From Trogon surrucura (taxonomy: Eukaryota; Chordata; Aves; Trogoniformes; Trogonidae), in the NCBI GenBank assembly GCA_020746105.1, contig CM036620.1, forward strand, positions 30,413,916-30,477,915: DNA of 64,000 nucleotides, given 5' to 3'. This document shows, in pieces, positions 1 through 11,985 of the stretch. The number at the start of each line of letters is the position of its first letter. The stretch's first letter is position 1. The notes under the pieces were generated by a model that was not told the origin of the DNA, searched no databases, and saw nothing but the letters and a program-made list of their open reading frames with translations. The translations under genes were made by a program, and so were the position numbers.

Positions 1-1916
1 GCAGTGCTGATCAGGGGCTGCAGTGTCAGCCTCATTTGATGCCAGACGGGAACAGTCATACATCTGTTCTATGTGGCTCGTGGTGACGGAGTGGATCACC
101 ACATTAACTCAAGGCGGTACAAAGCCCCAGTGCTTGTCAACACAAATTGTATCTTGCATTGATGAGTAAGAGCTCAAAGAACTTTTGCCCTGTGTGTCTT
201 AACAGTGCTCAGCTACTCTACTTGTCCCTGCCAACTCCTCCTGCAGTTTTGAGGATGCATTATTTCTGAGACACTGCACTCACAGGGTGCCATTCGCCGG
301 TGATCTCCATTCCAGTCCCATTTCCCAATCTGTTTTATCTATTTCTGTGCTGCCAGCTCCTAGTCTGTGGTTCTTGATATAGATGTAGTCCCGTATCTGC
401 TCTGCTGGTATCTCTTCTTCATACTGTGTTCTTGCAGCTGTGCAAGCCTTGTGGAGGCTCAGTGCTGAACTGAGACTTAATAGTTACATCTGGTAACAAA
501 CCAGACAGGGCTTTTCATATGCAGGGTACTTTTAGGGCTGGCAAAACAACAACATTTACTAGCAGAAAACAAACTGGCTTTAAAAAAAGTCCAGCTTTTG
601 GTTTCCAAAACCAAGCAGGTTATCAAGAATAAACACGTAGCCAGCAAGTCAGAGAATGATATTCTCAGCAATGGTAGCTTCTCACACAATGAATTAAGCA
701 ACGTACCAGTATTATTTTCTTTGTAGTCTTTGTCACTGATTAGTATATAAAAGCCTACCAAACTGAACATGAAGAAGGTAACCTCTGAAGTAGTAGGCCT
801 GGAGGAAGACAATCCTTGAGATTTAATGGAAGCATAATATGTAGTTATGAAAGACTCAGACAGCAGCTCTCTCAGGTTGACTGAGAGGAACATTGACTTG
901 GGGATTGTGGTTTGAACTTTGACAGCAGTGCTACTCAAGCTGTTTTCACCCTGGATCTGCAACTCCATGGCTTTTGGTTTTGCCTCTGTCCTATCACTTG
1001 CTTATTAACAGAACTAATCTTTCTGCAATTACTCAATCTTTTTCATTGAGGGAAAAATATCCTACTCAAATATTTTTTTTCCTAATCCAATCAGTTCTCT
1101 AATACTGCTTGTTTGGAAGATGCCTGCAGAAAATACCCCTGCCAGCAGAAGGGATATCTAGAGGCAGAAGTCACTTTTTTTTGGCAATGGTGGTAGATCA
1201 AATGTAAGTCAAGTATTTAATGTGAATGACACAAGGTATTTCTTGGTTGGGACTTGACCTTTGACTCAGTGCAAACAAAAGGGTGGTCAGGATTTTTTCA
1301 TAGTTAGACATTGGAAAAAAGATCCATTTTCTCTACAGTTTAGTATTTCTCCACACTACACAATGAAAGGAACGTAGAGTCCTGCTGACAGTGACCACGT
1401 AACCATAGAAGTATAATTGCAACAGTAAATTAATTATTTTAATTCGGAATTGCAATCTAGGAGGATGAAAATCAATAACCAAAAAGTCTTCATTCCTTGA
1501 TTTGAACTAGAATTTAGGGGCAGAAGCCTTTGATTGCAATTATTCTATCAGTTTAGGATGGATATCAGTCGCTATCAGAAGTCAAGAGTCCAAATGTACT
1601 ATGATCTTTGTAATAGTTTGTAAGTTATATGAATATTTGTAGAAAATTGATTTGTTCTTTGTGTGAAATGCCTTCTCCTAAACACCAGACTTGGAAAAAA
1701 GAGTGTCCGGAGATATGTGAAATTAAAGACAACACTTGAAAGAAACAAATGTTGCAGGTTTAATTCTGTTTATTAACATTAGTGAGTTCAAAGTCTTCAT
1801 TTATATCAATAACCCTTACTGTCTTGAGGAACTGCACTGATATCAATTTATCCTTGTTAATTGAAACTGCTTGTAAGACTGACTGGGCCCTTAGGTGCCT
1901 CCTTGAGGTTAAATTA
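1..1916. other. Intergenic, no supported gene
   Basis: This lies downstream of TACR3. The first 470 bp are somewhat richer in GC than the rest, and I recognise nothing in them. An open frame of 163 codons on the minus strand (968-477) is discussed among the findings and is not accepted as a gene. Confidence 0.5.
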
Positions 1917-2793
1917 CAGAATCACAGAATCACAGAATGTTAGAGGTTGGAAGGGACCTTAAAGATCATCTAGTCCAACCCCCCTGCCAGAACAGGATCA
2001 CCTACAGTAGAGCGCACAGGAACGCGTCCAGGCGGGTTTTGAATGTCTCCAGAGAAGGAGACTCCACAACCTCCCTGGGCAGCCTGTTCCATCACACTCA
2101 CAGTAAAAAAGTTTTTTCTCATATTTTTATGGAACCTCCTATGTTCCAGCTTCCACCCATTGCCTCTTGTCTTGTCAGTGGACGCCGCTGAAAAGAGCCT
2201 GGCTCTGTCCTCCTGACATTCCCCCTTGACATATTTATAAACATTAATGAGGTCAGCCCTCAGCCTCCTCTTCTCCAAGCTAAAGAGACCCAGCTCCTTC
2301 AGCCTTTCCTCATAAGGGAGATGCTCCACTCCCTTCACCATCTTTGTGGCTCTACGCTGGACTCTCTCAAGCAGCTCCCTGTCCTTCTTGAACTGAGGGG
2401 CCCAGAACTGGACACAATATTCCAGATGTGGCCTCACCAGGGCAGAGTAGAGGGGCAGGAGGACCTCTCTTGACCTACTTGCTACTCCCCTTCTAATACA
2501 CCCCAGGATGCCATTGGCCTTCTTGGCCACGAGGGCACGTTGCTGGCTCATGGTCATCCTGCTGTCCACTAGAACCCCCAGGTCCCTTTCCCCTGCGCTG
2601 CTCTCCAGCAGGGCAGTCCCCAACCTATATTGGCACATGGGGTTATTCTTTCCCAAGTGCAAAACTCTACACTTGCCCTTATTAAACTTCATAAGATTTC
2701 TCCCCGCCCAGCCCTCCAGCCTGTCTAGGTCTCTCTGAATGGCTGCACAGCCTTCTGGTGTGTCAAGCACTCCTCCCAATTTCGTATCATCAA
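1917..2793 (-). mobile_element. CR1 LINE, 5'-truncated in the RT active site
   Basis: This is the 3' part of a CR1 non-LTR retrotransposon on the minus strand. Its tail (copies of CACAGAAT read on the plus strand) starts at about 1917. The reverse-transcriptase ORF2 fragment reads openly over most of 2779-1970, including [27 protein letters not shown] and [13 protein letters not shown]. The copy is cut off exactly at the two catalytic Asp codons (GATGAT at about 2788-2793). A 6-bp AAATTA lies on both sides (1911-1916 and 2792-2797) and may be a target-site duplication, although CR1 often lacks one. The protein is nearly the same as that of the CR1 at 58.5-59.98 kb. Confidence 0.93.
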
Positions 2794-2797
2794 ATTA

Positions 2798-5700
2798 ACA
2801 TGGTTTTACCATTGATTTTAGATGTCACCTAAAGCTCATCAATGATACTGTAGTATAAAGAAATAATACAAGAAAAGAAAAAAAGGATTATTTTTATTGA
2901 TTGTGAAGGAAAAAAAAAAGCTCTGTAATACAATAGAGTATTATTTTTCTATATAACTAAGTTCCATAGGCTTAACTTCAGGTCTACTGTAAGAACATGT
3001 CTTTAATATTATGAAAATCAATACATGATAAATAAAATTTGTTCACCAATGCATTAACTCAGATTGTATCGTTGACTAAATCTGTCTCAAGAGTGTTTGT
3101 TAGATATTGTGTGCCAAAATAGCCTAAATAAGACATATCTGGGGAGAAAGCAATGATAGTAGATGCTGAGATACAGAGGAATCTTAGAAGTACTTTTCTC
3201 TACCTTTGAGATAAAACTTAAGTTGCAAGTGATCTGAACTTTGTGAAATGTTTCCTGACTGAAGTTTATTTACATTCTCCAGCAATGAGAAGTAACTTAT
3301 TTTCCTCAGCCTAAGATTTTTAGTGACAGTTTTAATTGATGTTTTTGTATGAGTTTAGAAAACAGGATTTGAAGCTATATGAGGCTACGCATCTGCTGGT
3401 TGGAATCTGCAGTTCACTATTAAAGGCAGCATATTGAGGATGGTGCAGTTCATGCAAGTCCAAACTTCAAAACGATATAGCAGATAGGAAAAAACTGTTT
3501 GTAAGATTATTTACATGTTAGCTATAAAGATTCTTGGGCTGTGGGAGATGAGGTGTTGTCATTGGTGGTCTACCCTAGAATTCCTTTGGTTTACAGAGAC
3601 ACACAACGGGTAATTTTTAAGCAGCTTGTCTCTAACTTGGCTCTTACAAGTAAGTTAATAGAACTCACGTGCCCTGGATGTGTAGGGTATCCTTCTATGA
3701 TACCTTCCATGGCATCCTGCTCATTTGGATCAGCTTTAATCAGCATACAATGATATTCTGTGGCAGAAGTTTGGAAATGGGAAACAGGAGTCGTTATTGT
3801 CTAGAATCATAGAATGTCAGGGGTTGGAAGGGACCTCTAGGGATCATCTAGTCCAGCCCACCTGCCAGAGCAGGATCCCCTGGGGCAGCCACACAGAAAC
3901 ACATCCAGGCGGGTTTTGAAAGTCACCAGAGAAGGAGACTCCACAACCTCTCTGGGCAGCCTGTGCCAGTGCTCTGTCACCCTCACAGTAAAGAAGGTTC
4001 TCCTCCTGTTGAGGTGGAACTTCCAATGTTCTAACTTAAACCCATTATTTCTTCTTCTATTACTGGGCACCACTGAAAAGAGATTGTCCCCTTCCTCTTG
4101 ACACCCACCCTTCAGGTATTTGTATACGTTAATAAGGTCCACTCTCAGCCATCTCCTTTCAATGCTAAACAGCCCCAGTTCTCTCAGTCTCTCTTCACAG
4201 GTGAGATGTTCAAGTCCCTTAATCATCCTCGTAGCTCTCTGTTGGACTTTCTCTAGTAGGTCCCTGTCTCTCTTGAATTGAGGAGCCCAAAACTGGACAC
4301 AGTATTCCAGGTGTCTACTCTGTAAAGATGTTGAAACCTTATCAGTTTAAACTTCTTCCCCTACTCACTTAATTGCAAGGGCTTCCTTGCTTTGAATTCT
4401 GATAAGGGCTTCAATATTTATTAATTTGATTTCTTTCTATGTTTTTGTTATTTACTATTTATGTAAATGTTGGTCCACTTTCCAATTTCCCCTCAAGTAG
4501 GGCAAGCTCATGTTATAACTTTTGGTTTTCTCTTGGAAATGAAATCCTGGCTTCATATGAAATCTTGGCTTTATATTCAAGAAAATGCTGTCACGTATAT
4601 TCTGTTTCTGCTCTAACGCTTTTGGATGAGGAGGAGGAGACTTTGAAGTGCTTTATGTGGTTGTGGTCCCAAAGGCTGCCCCAGATGCTTCATAGATCAC
4701 AAGTAGGTCTGCTCCTAGTGCCAACAGAAAATTAGGTATGGCATTTATGGGCAATCATAAAGCCCTGGATGATTATATGTTTTGTGGACACCTGAAGGAG
4801 AAACATTTTCTGAGTGGTCATACTTGTGATTGCTCTTAATAGGAAACAAGCTTCAGCCCATCAGAAGATGGGGAACAGCTGAATCATGAACTGCTGCATA
4901 CTTCCAGACTGTTAAGTTACCAGAATGTCTAATATACCAACTATGAACTACAAGTTTATTACAGAAAATGGGATACGCCTGAAGACTTTCAGGCTTTTTT
5001 TGCTGGCACTGGCACTGTGAAGCCTAGCCTTTGTATCCTGATAGGGACTAACATAGCTCAGAATGTGTGTGTGCTCCCAGACTACTGAAATTTAGGCACC
5101 ATACACACAACTGGCAACTAGTCTAATTAGTGGTAGCAGTAAGCAAAAAGCTGTGAAAAGGTATTCTGACTTTACCCAATTATAATGCATGGTAAGGACC
5201 CTTTATTTTCTTGGGAGTTTATCTGCAATATATGACTAAAGCAGAAACAGTCCTTAATGTATTGATTAGGCAGATGCTTGTAGAAATTGTATCATGATAG
5301 AGAAAAGCTCTACTTTAATACTGCAGTTTCAGGTACCCCAAAATGAAACCAGAATGTGAATCAAATCTTATGAAGTGTTTTATGCAAGTCATTTTCTCTG
5401 ACTAATGAAGATAAGTAGTAATTACTATCAGACCAATCCCAGGGGGTGATAGACAGTTATTTCAGGTAGGAGCAGTAGGCAAACATAAGTATTAATCAAG
5501 CTTTACATCTGACTTTGATTCAGTTTGATTGTATAGAAATAATATTTAACTCTAATGCTGATTATCAAAATTAGAACACACAAATCTGAATTTATAATGA
5601 CCTCTTTCAGAAGGAAAGTTCAAGTGATGAGACTGTGAGACAGTGCATTCAGAATGCCTGTGGTAACAAGAACCAGCATCTTTATACATGTCTATTAGAT

Positions 5701-6062
5701 ATAAAATATTTTTTATGAGGTACAGGAGCATAAAGATGTTCACATGAGATTGTGCTGTCTCTCTAGTCTCGTACTGCTTTTTGGAAGTAGACAGAGACAG
5801 ATGTGGATGCCAGAAAAAGCAAAATAAGTGTGCCTAGTTATATGAAAATCTGTAAGTAAAAAATGTCATTGCTTTAATGACTTTTACAGGCATTAAAGGT
5901 GATCATTCTATGCCCTTAATAAAAATTTTATTAGTTCAAGTACAGACCATGTTGTTGCACATACCCATTTCATAACATTCAGAGCTTACATCTTCGTGAT
6001 TTTAATAATCATTGTGGCAAACTACAGTGTTGCTTAGGCTTTGGCATTGCTGGCAGTTTTAC
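2798..6062. other. Intergenic, AT-rich; nothing besides one CR1
   Basis: Apart from the CR1 at 3803-4313 this stretch shows only short chance ORFs and A/T runs. No exon, RNA gene or regulatory site can be supported. Confidence 0.5.
3803..4313 (-). mobile_element. CR1 LINE fragment (3' end)
   Basis: This is a 5'-truncated CR1 on the minus strand. The 3' end (AGAATCATAGAATG read on the plus strand) is at 3803. The C-terminal ORF2 segment is open over 4226-3837 and contains [21 protein letters not shown] and [11 protein letters not shown]. It is more diverged than the copy at 1.9-2.8 kb, so it is an older insertion or another subfamily. The upstream limit near 4313 is where similarity to other CR1 copies ends. 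Confidence 0.9.
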
Positions 6063-6610
6063 CTTATGTCAAGGGTGAGGGCTGGGCTGGCCATGAACGA
6101 TAGATGCTCCCTATTAAGTCTTCTCACTCCCCAAATGGGAAGAGAAAGGGAATAAGGCAGAGAAGCTTACAGATTGGAAAAGAAAATAAATCAGCTTTAA
6201 TGAAACAATAGTACTCCTAATAAGAATACAGTGAAAATAATGGAAACAATTAAATATATACAGAACCAATATCAAACCTAGCCCTGCCCTGACAGCAATC
6301 CCCACTGATGCTGCAGAGCAGGCAGGCACCAGGGAAGTCCCAGGCTCAGGAGCAGAGGGGAACCAGATACAGGACCTGGATTTGGGAACTCATGGACTGG
6401 GATTGAGAGTGGAAGAATGGATGGACTCTTTCTTGGCTGCCAGCCAGTGAAGAAGAGGGTTTGACCCTTATAATCCCTCAGATTTCTGCTGAAGGTTATA
6501 TATATGGAATGGAGTTACTTTATTGGCCATTTTAGGTCACCAGTCCTCTCTGAGTGTGTGACTTTTTTCCTTGTAACCCTTTTACTTACCAGTACCCCAG
6601 CATGTTACAC
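6063..6610. mobile_element. LTR-like ERV-derived block
   Basis: The block has an A-rich part (AAATCAGCTTTAATGAAACA, 6188-6207), a GC-rich part with GAGCAGGCAGGCACCAGGGA, and TATATATGGAATGGAGTTAC near 6500. I recognise this order from a repeated LTR-type sequence in bird genomes. There is no coding potential. The limits are approximate, and no terminal TG...CA or target duplication could be fixed. Confidence 0.42.
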
Positions 6611-7249
6611 ACAATTTCAGTGATATTGGTTACCGTAGTAGCAAGTATAAACAGGAGCTTATAGTTGCACACATGTAGTTAACATGCCATTAACTTTACT
6701 ACTTTACTAAGTGTAGCCTCTTAGAAGAGACTGAGCTGAAAAGCAAAATCACTGAACAGAATTGGTTCTGTTTTAGTTCAAGCCAGGAGAATTTACTTGT
6801 GATGACCATGTTTGGTTCTTATTAAATGACTAAAAGATTACCTTAAAACCCAACTTTCAGATGAAAAATTCACTTAATGAGACTTTAAGCACAGGCTTAG
6901 GCTTATGTCACAAAGACTGTAAAAGAAAAGTTATTCTGAAGCCAAACCAACTGAAGTCAGCTTCTGAGAACATGTGCAAACCACAGAAATTTCGTGTTTG
7001 AGAGGTTAATTGACTCCTGCCCTCACTCAGCCCTTGTGGAATTCTCATCTCTTCACAGCACTTTGCAAACCTTCACAAAATGAACCTGAGGAACACCTCC
7101 ATACACACATACACACAGCCAGGTGCCCACACAGCCGCTCTCTCACCCCTGCTTCTCCACTAGACCGGGGCAGAAAGTATTTCAAAGGGCTCAAGGTTTG
7201 AGATAAGGACAGGGAGATCACTTTCATTTACCATCCCCGGCAAAACAGA

Positions 7250-8300
7250 CTCAATTTTGGGGAAATTAATTACATTTATTAAGAGAACAAATCAGAGAGG
7301 AGTAGTGAGAAATAAGAAAAAGCAAGCAGATCTTAAAAGAAGAACACCTTCCCCCCATCCCTCCCTTCTTCCCGGGCTTAACATCAATCCCGGTTTCTCC
7401 ACCTCCTCCCCCCCGCGCAGCGCAGGGAGACAGGGAATGGGGGTTGCGGTCAGTTCATTCGACGTTGGTTTCACCGCTTCTTCACTCCGGGGGAGGACTT
7501 TTCACTCTTCCCCAAGGCCATTGTTGGATCCCTCTCACGGGAGACAAGCTTCACGCTCTCTTCTCCGCGTGAGTCGTCCCACGAAGGGCAATTCATCACA
7601 AACTGCCCAACGGGAGACACCTCACGAGGGGCAGCCCATCCCTCGTGAGTCTGAGGCGTGGTCCTTCAGGGGAAACTGCTCCAGCGTGAGTCCTCCACAG
7701 CGTCACTAAAGTCCCACCGGCCAACCTGCTCCAGCGTGGGCATTCCTCTCTTCCATGGGCTACAGGTTCTGGCAGTGACCTGCTCCGATGCGGGCTTCCC
7801 ACGGGCTACAGCCCCCTTCAGGCATCCACCCACATGGCGTGGGGTCCTCTGCCCCACGGTGGACATCTACGCGGTGATCCTCACGGTGGACATCTACACT
7901 CCGCCCATGGGCTGCAGGGGGACAACCCCCTTCACCATGGTCTTCACCACAGACCCGGGGGACTCCTTCTGCTCCAGCGCCTGGAGCTCATCCTCCCCTG
8001 CCTCCTTCTTCACTGACCTTGGTGCCTGCACAGATTCTCACTCCTCCATCTCCGTGCCAGCTGTTGTGGCGCAGTTCTTTTTTCCCGTTCTTAAATATGT
8101 TTTTCACAGAGGCGTTCCTCTGCTATCACCTTACTGATAGGCTCAGCCTTGGCCAGCGGCGGGTCCCTCTTTGGAGCCGGCTGGCCTTGGCTCTATCAAA
8201 CTCAGGGAGCTTCTGGCAGCTTCTCGCAGAAGCCACCATGCAGTGGCCACTCCCCCTGGCCCCCACCAAAATCCGGCCAGGCCAAAGCAATACAGCAAGA
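7250..8300. mobile_element. GC-rich LTR/ERV-type repeat with internal tandem motifs
   Basis: This GC- and CpG-rich block stands out from the AT-rich surroundings and resembles a repeat common in bird genomes that I associate with ERV-L-type LTR elements. Internal degenerate repeats are visible: CTGCTCCAGCGTG at 7676 and 7726 and a variant at 7780 (period about 50 bp), and CACGGTGGACATCTAC at 7855 and 7882 (period 27 bp). Several ORFs over 60 codons occur on both strands here, only because stops are rare in GC-rich DNA. None looks like a gene. Orientation and exact ends are not determined. Confidence 0.5.
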
Positions 8301-10249
8301 AAAAACTCAACAGTACTAAGTTTAAAAGGGAATAAAAAAATAAAAACCTGGTAGAAATTATTTGAGGAGGAGGTAAATACATGTTGGAGTAGGACATGTC
8401 ACTGAAAGGTCTTATGGAAATGGAACAGAATGTATTGTAACTGCAGTTAATTTTATTCAGTTCAAGAAAAGATCTTCTGACAAACATTCAGTGGGCACAG
8501 AAAATTTCAAAAGGCGAATGCAGAAAACTCAGCTAATTTTTTTTAAAAATGGTGTGAAAAATATTATAAAACAAATTCTAAAAAATAACGTCTTTTTCTA
8601 GCAAAGCTATCAACTGAGAGATTTACTGGCCCTATACACATAGTGTGTATGTAAAGTTCTTATTACCTTTTGATTTTGTTTATAGCTTACCTGTCAAAAA
8701 AAAGAAAAAAATAGTGACGAGATTGATTAGAACTGAATCCAGAATTGAGGATTTATTTATTTTTCTGCCTGTTTATTACCTGATTCAGGCACATTTCTGT
8801 GGTAGAATACCAGCAACGGTCATTTGTAATGCATTGCAGATAAAACTAAAGTACTTGTTATTGCTAGAGAGCCTGCCAATGTGTTCTTTCCTGTGGAGTA
8901 TGACTGTATTAATTTGGCAGGGAGACAAATGAAGTGCAGAGGGTGAATAAGTAGCTGAGAATTGTGGTATATGGCACTCCACCTCACTTACAAGCTTTGT
9001 GTTTCCTTTTCTCTGTGAATCGGCGTGTGTCAGATTTTTTGGTCTTTCATCCTGTGTACTTAAACTTACAGATGTCTGTGAAAGTAACATAGACTTCAGA
9101 AAAAGCCTCTGAATCTTTATGTTCCCCCTACTACTTTAATCAGGTGCTTTGGGTAAGTGCTTTACTTTCTGCAAAAAAACTTAACAAAAGGTTTAACGGG
9201 TGCCCCTGAGGTTTCTAGTTAGCACCTGTGAAACTTCCGCATTTGCCCGAGGTGATTTTAATTAAAAACATTAAGGATTCAATTTGTTGCACCAACTCCT
9301 AAGGAGAAAGGGATCTACTTGTATAAGTTGTTCTTATGTCGCCAAGTTGCTGAGGTCAAAAATTTTGGTTGCAATGGGAAGAAGGAAGACGTTCTTCTAG
9401 TTAGATATCTAGCTATTTTGTTGTGTCTCGGAGCACCTAACTATGTGGTCAAATACCTAAAGAGGCACATGCGTTTAGCTAGCAGTTGAGTTGAAGCTTT
9501 CTTAAAAACATGGAAAAGTCCAAGTCTCTTTTCCTTGGGGACATTTTGTACTTCTCAAAGCTGGTTCATGATTTGATCCTTATGGGTTGGGTTTTTTTTA
9601 TGTTCTTTTAGTTGCATTGTAATTGTAAGATGTTCTGCTACATAATATTCTCTAATGGTGACTTCTCTGGCTTTTGTTTAGTTGCAAAATGAAGCCCTGG
9701 CCTAAATGGTGAACACTAGCAATCATAAGGGAATAGCTGAGGCTGAGTAAGTGCTTTCTCCGATGCTCATTAGATAGAGAAGTATGTCCCAGACATACAG
9801 GTGTTAACTAATAACTCTTAGTACATAAGGGAAGTGATTGCTGTACTTCTTGTTCTTATAATGATGGTGTGTGCATTTTGTAAGATACTTGCCCAAGTAT
9901 AATTTTCAGTGATACTTTTGTTGGAGAGCTTTTTTTCTTTTATGCCTGTGATTCACCCATTTCAGTACCTGAGTTTCTCAGAGAATGTGCACTATACTGT
10001 TCAGCTTCCCTAAGTTTCACATTTAGATTAAGATAGCTTTCTGCTTTGTCTTGTGTGATACAATGGTCTCCATTACACGTACTTGTAAGTTTCAGATTTT
10101 TAAAAGTGGTGGTGTTTGGTGAGTTGCCAAGCACCTTTAAGTACAGACATAGGTATATATATCTGGTCATCCCTTTCCTCCTCCTAGCTAAAGGCAGGGA
10201 TCCTCCATACCTGTTCCTGGTCAGAGTATTCACTGTCTGACTCTTTCAG
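8301..10249. other. Intergenic, nothing recognised
   Basis: This AT-rich sequence lies between the LTR-like block and the ERV gag remnant. Overlapping ORFs near 8645-9090 on both strands have no recognisable features. It could contain more of the ERV, too decayed to see. Confidence 0.5.
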
Positions 10250-11035
10250 TGCCAGACCAGAAGTCCTCTCACCAGGATCAAGGGAGATGATCTCAGTTGT
10301 TCTGTGTCTGGGAGATTGTTGATTGCCTTCTTATATTTCTACAGCAGCTAAGCTGACAGCCTTCTTGGGCTGCCCCTTCTTAACAGCTGTGTCTTCCCTC
10401 TTATTTGGAGTATGTGTGCTTCCACCTTAAAGGTGGGTTTACCATCCCGCTTCCTCGTGCCCTCCCTCTAGTCACGCAGACAACACCAGAGTGTGTCACG
10501 TGGCTCACGCCTGGGGATTCCTTTCCCTCTGACCAGGGCTGGAGAGGACTGATTTCTTGGGGCACCTCTGAGAGCCAAGGTGCTGGCCTGTAGGGATAAG
10601 GAGGTGCACAGATTTCCTTCAGAATTTGGAGCCAGAAAGATACTCTCTCCACAGTTGACATATCCGTGTCTGGGCAATACATCACTGCCAAGTGCTTGGA
10701 AAATGACATTGGGGCGCTTTGAATCACCTTCCTCCAAACGACCAGTGTGCACAGGACGTCCTCTGGATCTTTGGAGGCCTCATCATTATCTAGATCACTG
10801 TAGATGACTTCTAATATCACTAATTCTCTCAGGTACTGGATACTCTCATCTGTGGTAGTCCATTTTCCTGGGGAGTTCATAATGGCTGTCTTGCCCTCAT
10901 ACTTGAGAGGAGCTGTCTCCAGAGAGTGAAAGTTGGTGCCTCTTTTCTGATTCCTCTCTCAGTTCCCCAGTTTCTACCAAGGGGGCCCAACTGTTGGGCT
11001 TCCCTACCTTCCAGTTACCTTCCACTATCCCAGCA
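10250..11035 (-). pseudogene. Avian ERV gag-like remnant (3' block)
   Basis: On the minus strand, a frame from 10880 reads as a gag-like segment typical of bird ERV-L-type elements (begins MNSPGKWTTTDESIQYLREL). Similarity then continues in another frame (RREPRDTLWCCLRD, about 10510-10470) and shifts again. The coding part therefore has at least two frameshifts and cannot make a protein. It lies about 16.4 kb beyond the TACR3 stop and has nothing to do with that gene. The family assignment rests on recognition. A protein search against avian ERV gag would settle it. Confidence 0.6.
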
Positions 11036-11192
11036 TCAGGTTGTGGAGTCTCCTTCTCTGGAGACATTCAAGACCTGCCTGGACACGTTCCTGTGTAGCA
11101 TAATCTAGGCGTTCCTGCTCTGGCAGGGGGATTGGACTTGATGATCTTTCGAGGTCCCTTCCAATCCCTAACATTCTGTGATTCTGTGATCA
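11036..11192 (+). mobile_element. CR1 LINE 3' fragment inserted in ERV remnant
   Basis: This short CR1 3' end lies on the plus strand, with the conserved end of ORF2 (GTTGTGGAGTCTCCTTCTCT) and a tail finishing ATTCTGTGATTCTGTGAT. It lies between two blocks of an ERV gag-like remnant running the other way (10.25-11.03 and 11.19-11.98 kb), so it probably inserted into that older element. A short ATCA occurs at both junctions and could be a minimal target duplication, but that is weak. Confidence 0.88.
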
Positions 11193-11985
11193 GAACAGCC
11201 AGGCAGCAATCTGCTCACCTGGCTGGTGGCTGCAGGCTTTCCACGTCTTGAAGTTCTGAGGAGTTCCTGTCTGAATTCTCTTACTTCTGCCTTCAATTTC
11301 TTTGTTGAAGGACCGGCTTCTTGATCAAACCTGATCGATGATATGGACCCATTCTTTTCCTTGTCCACTGTTTCTTTTTTGCTGCTGGAGCGATTCCTGT
11401 ATTTGTTTGGGTCCCTGCTTCAACCACAGTCCTCTGAGAGCACTGAACTGTGGCTCAGTGGGCACAGGCCAGGCCCCAGTACAGTGCTGGAAGCCGCTGG
11501 TTTTCACTGGCAAGGCACCCTTCTATCAGTTTGCAGGGTTGCTTGCCTGTTCGGGTGTAAAGTTTCTGGTTATGGGAGGTGATAGCTGCCAAAGGAACCT
11601 ACTCAAATCCTACCACACATCCTTCCACCCAGAAACTGGCCACCTCAGATCACTTTTCAGTTTCGCCTCACCCAATAGTTGCCTTCTCTTACACCAGGAT
11701 GGCACCAGATTCCACAAGTCCCATGATATGCTACCAGTGTTAATTAGTAGTATTGAACAGCTCACGTAAGGGTGAACAAGGACCTTGGGAACCTGCGTAA
11801 TAGAACTATCCACACCAATCCCAGGTAGGAAGAGGGAGATGTATTCCCTCACCTTCTCCACAAGACAGCTCCCCGAGCACAGCACGGCCATCAATGGCAG
11901 GACAAAGCACATCGCCGTTGTTTGTGCTAGCGTGTTCCCAAGATCCCTCATCCTCCCCACAAAATAGCTTAGATTTTATTATGTA
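11193..11985 (-). pseudogene. Probable ERV remnant (5' block, before the CR1)
   Basis: On the minus strand this precedes the gag-like block and is separated from it only by a CR1. Several short open frames (11960-11610, 11513-11325, 11368-11168) contain basic, Gln/Lys-rich stretches and one hydrophobic segment (CFVLPLMAVLCSG). I cannot name a domain. Its position and similar base composition suggest it is the 5' part of the same element. It could also be unrelated. Confidence 0.35.

Noticed and set aside
7257..8354. A group of overlapping ORFs up to 159 codons on both strands
   Set aside because: They lie in the GC-rich LTR-type repeat, where stop codons are rare. Frames overlap on both strands, and none has domain features.
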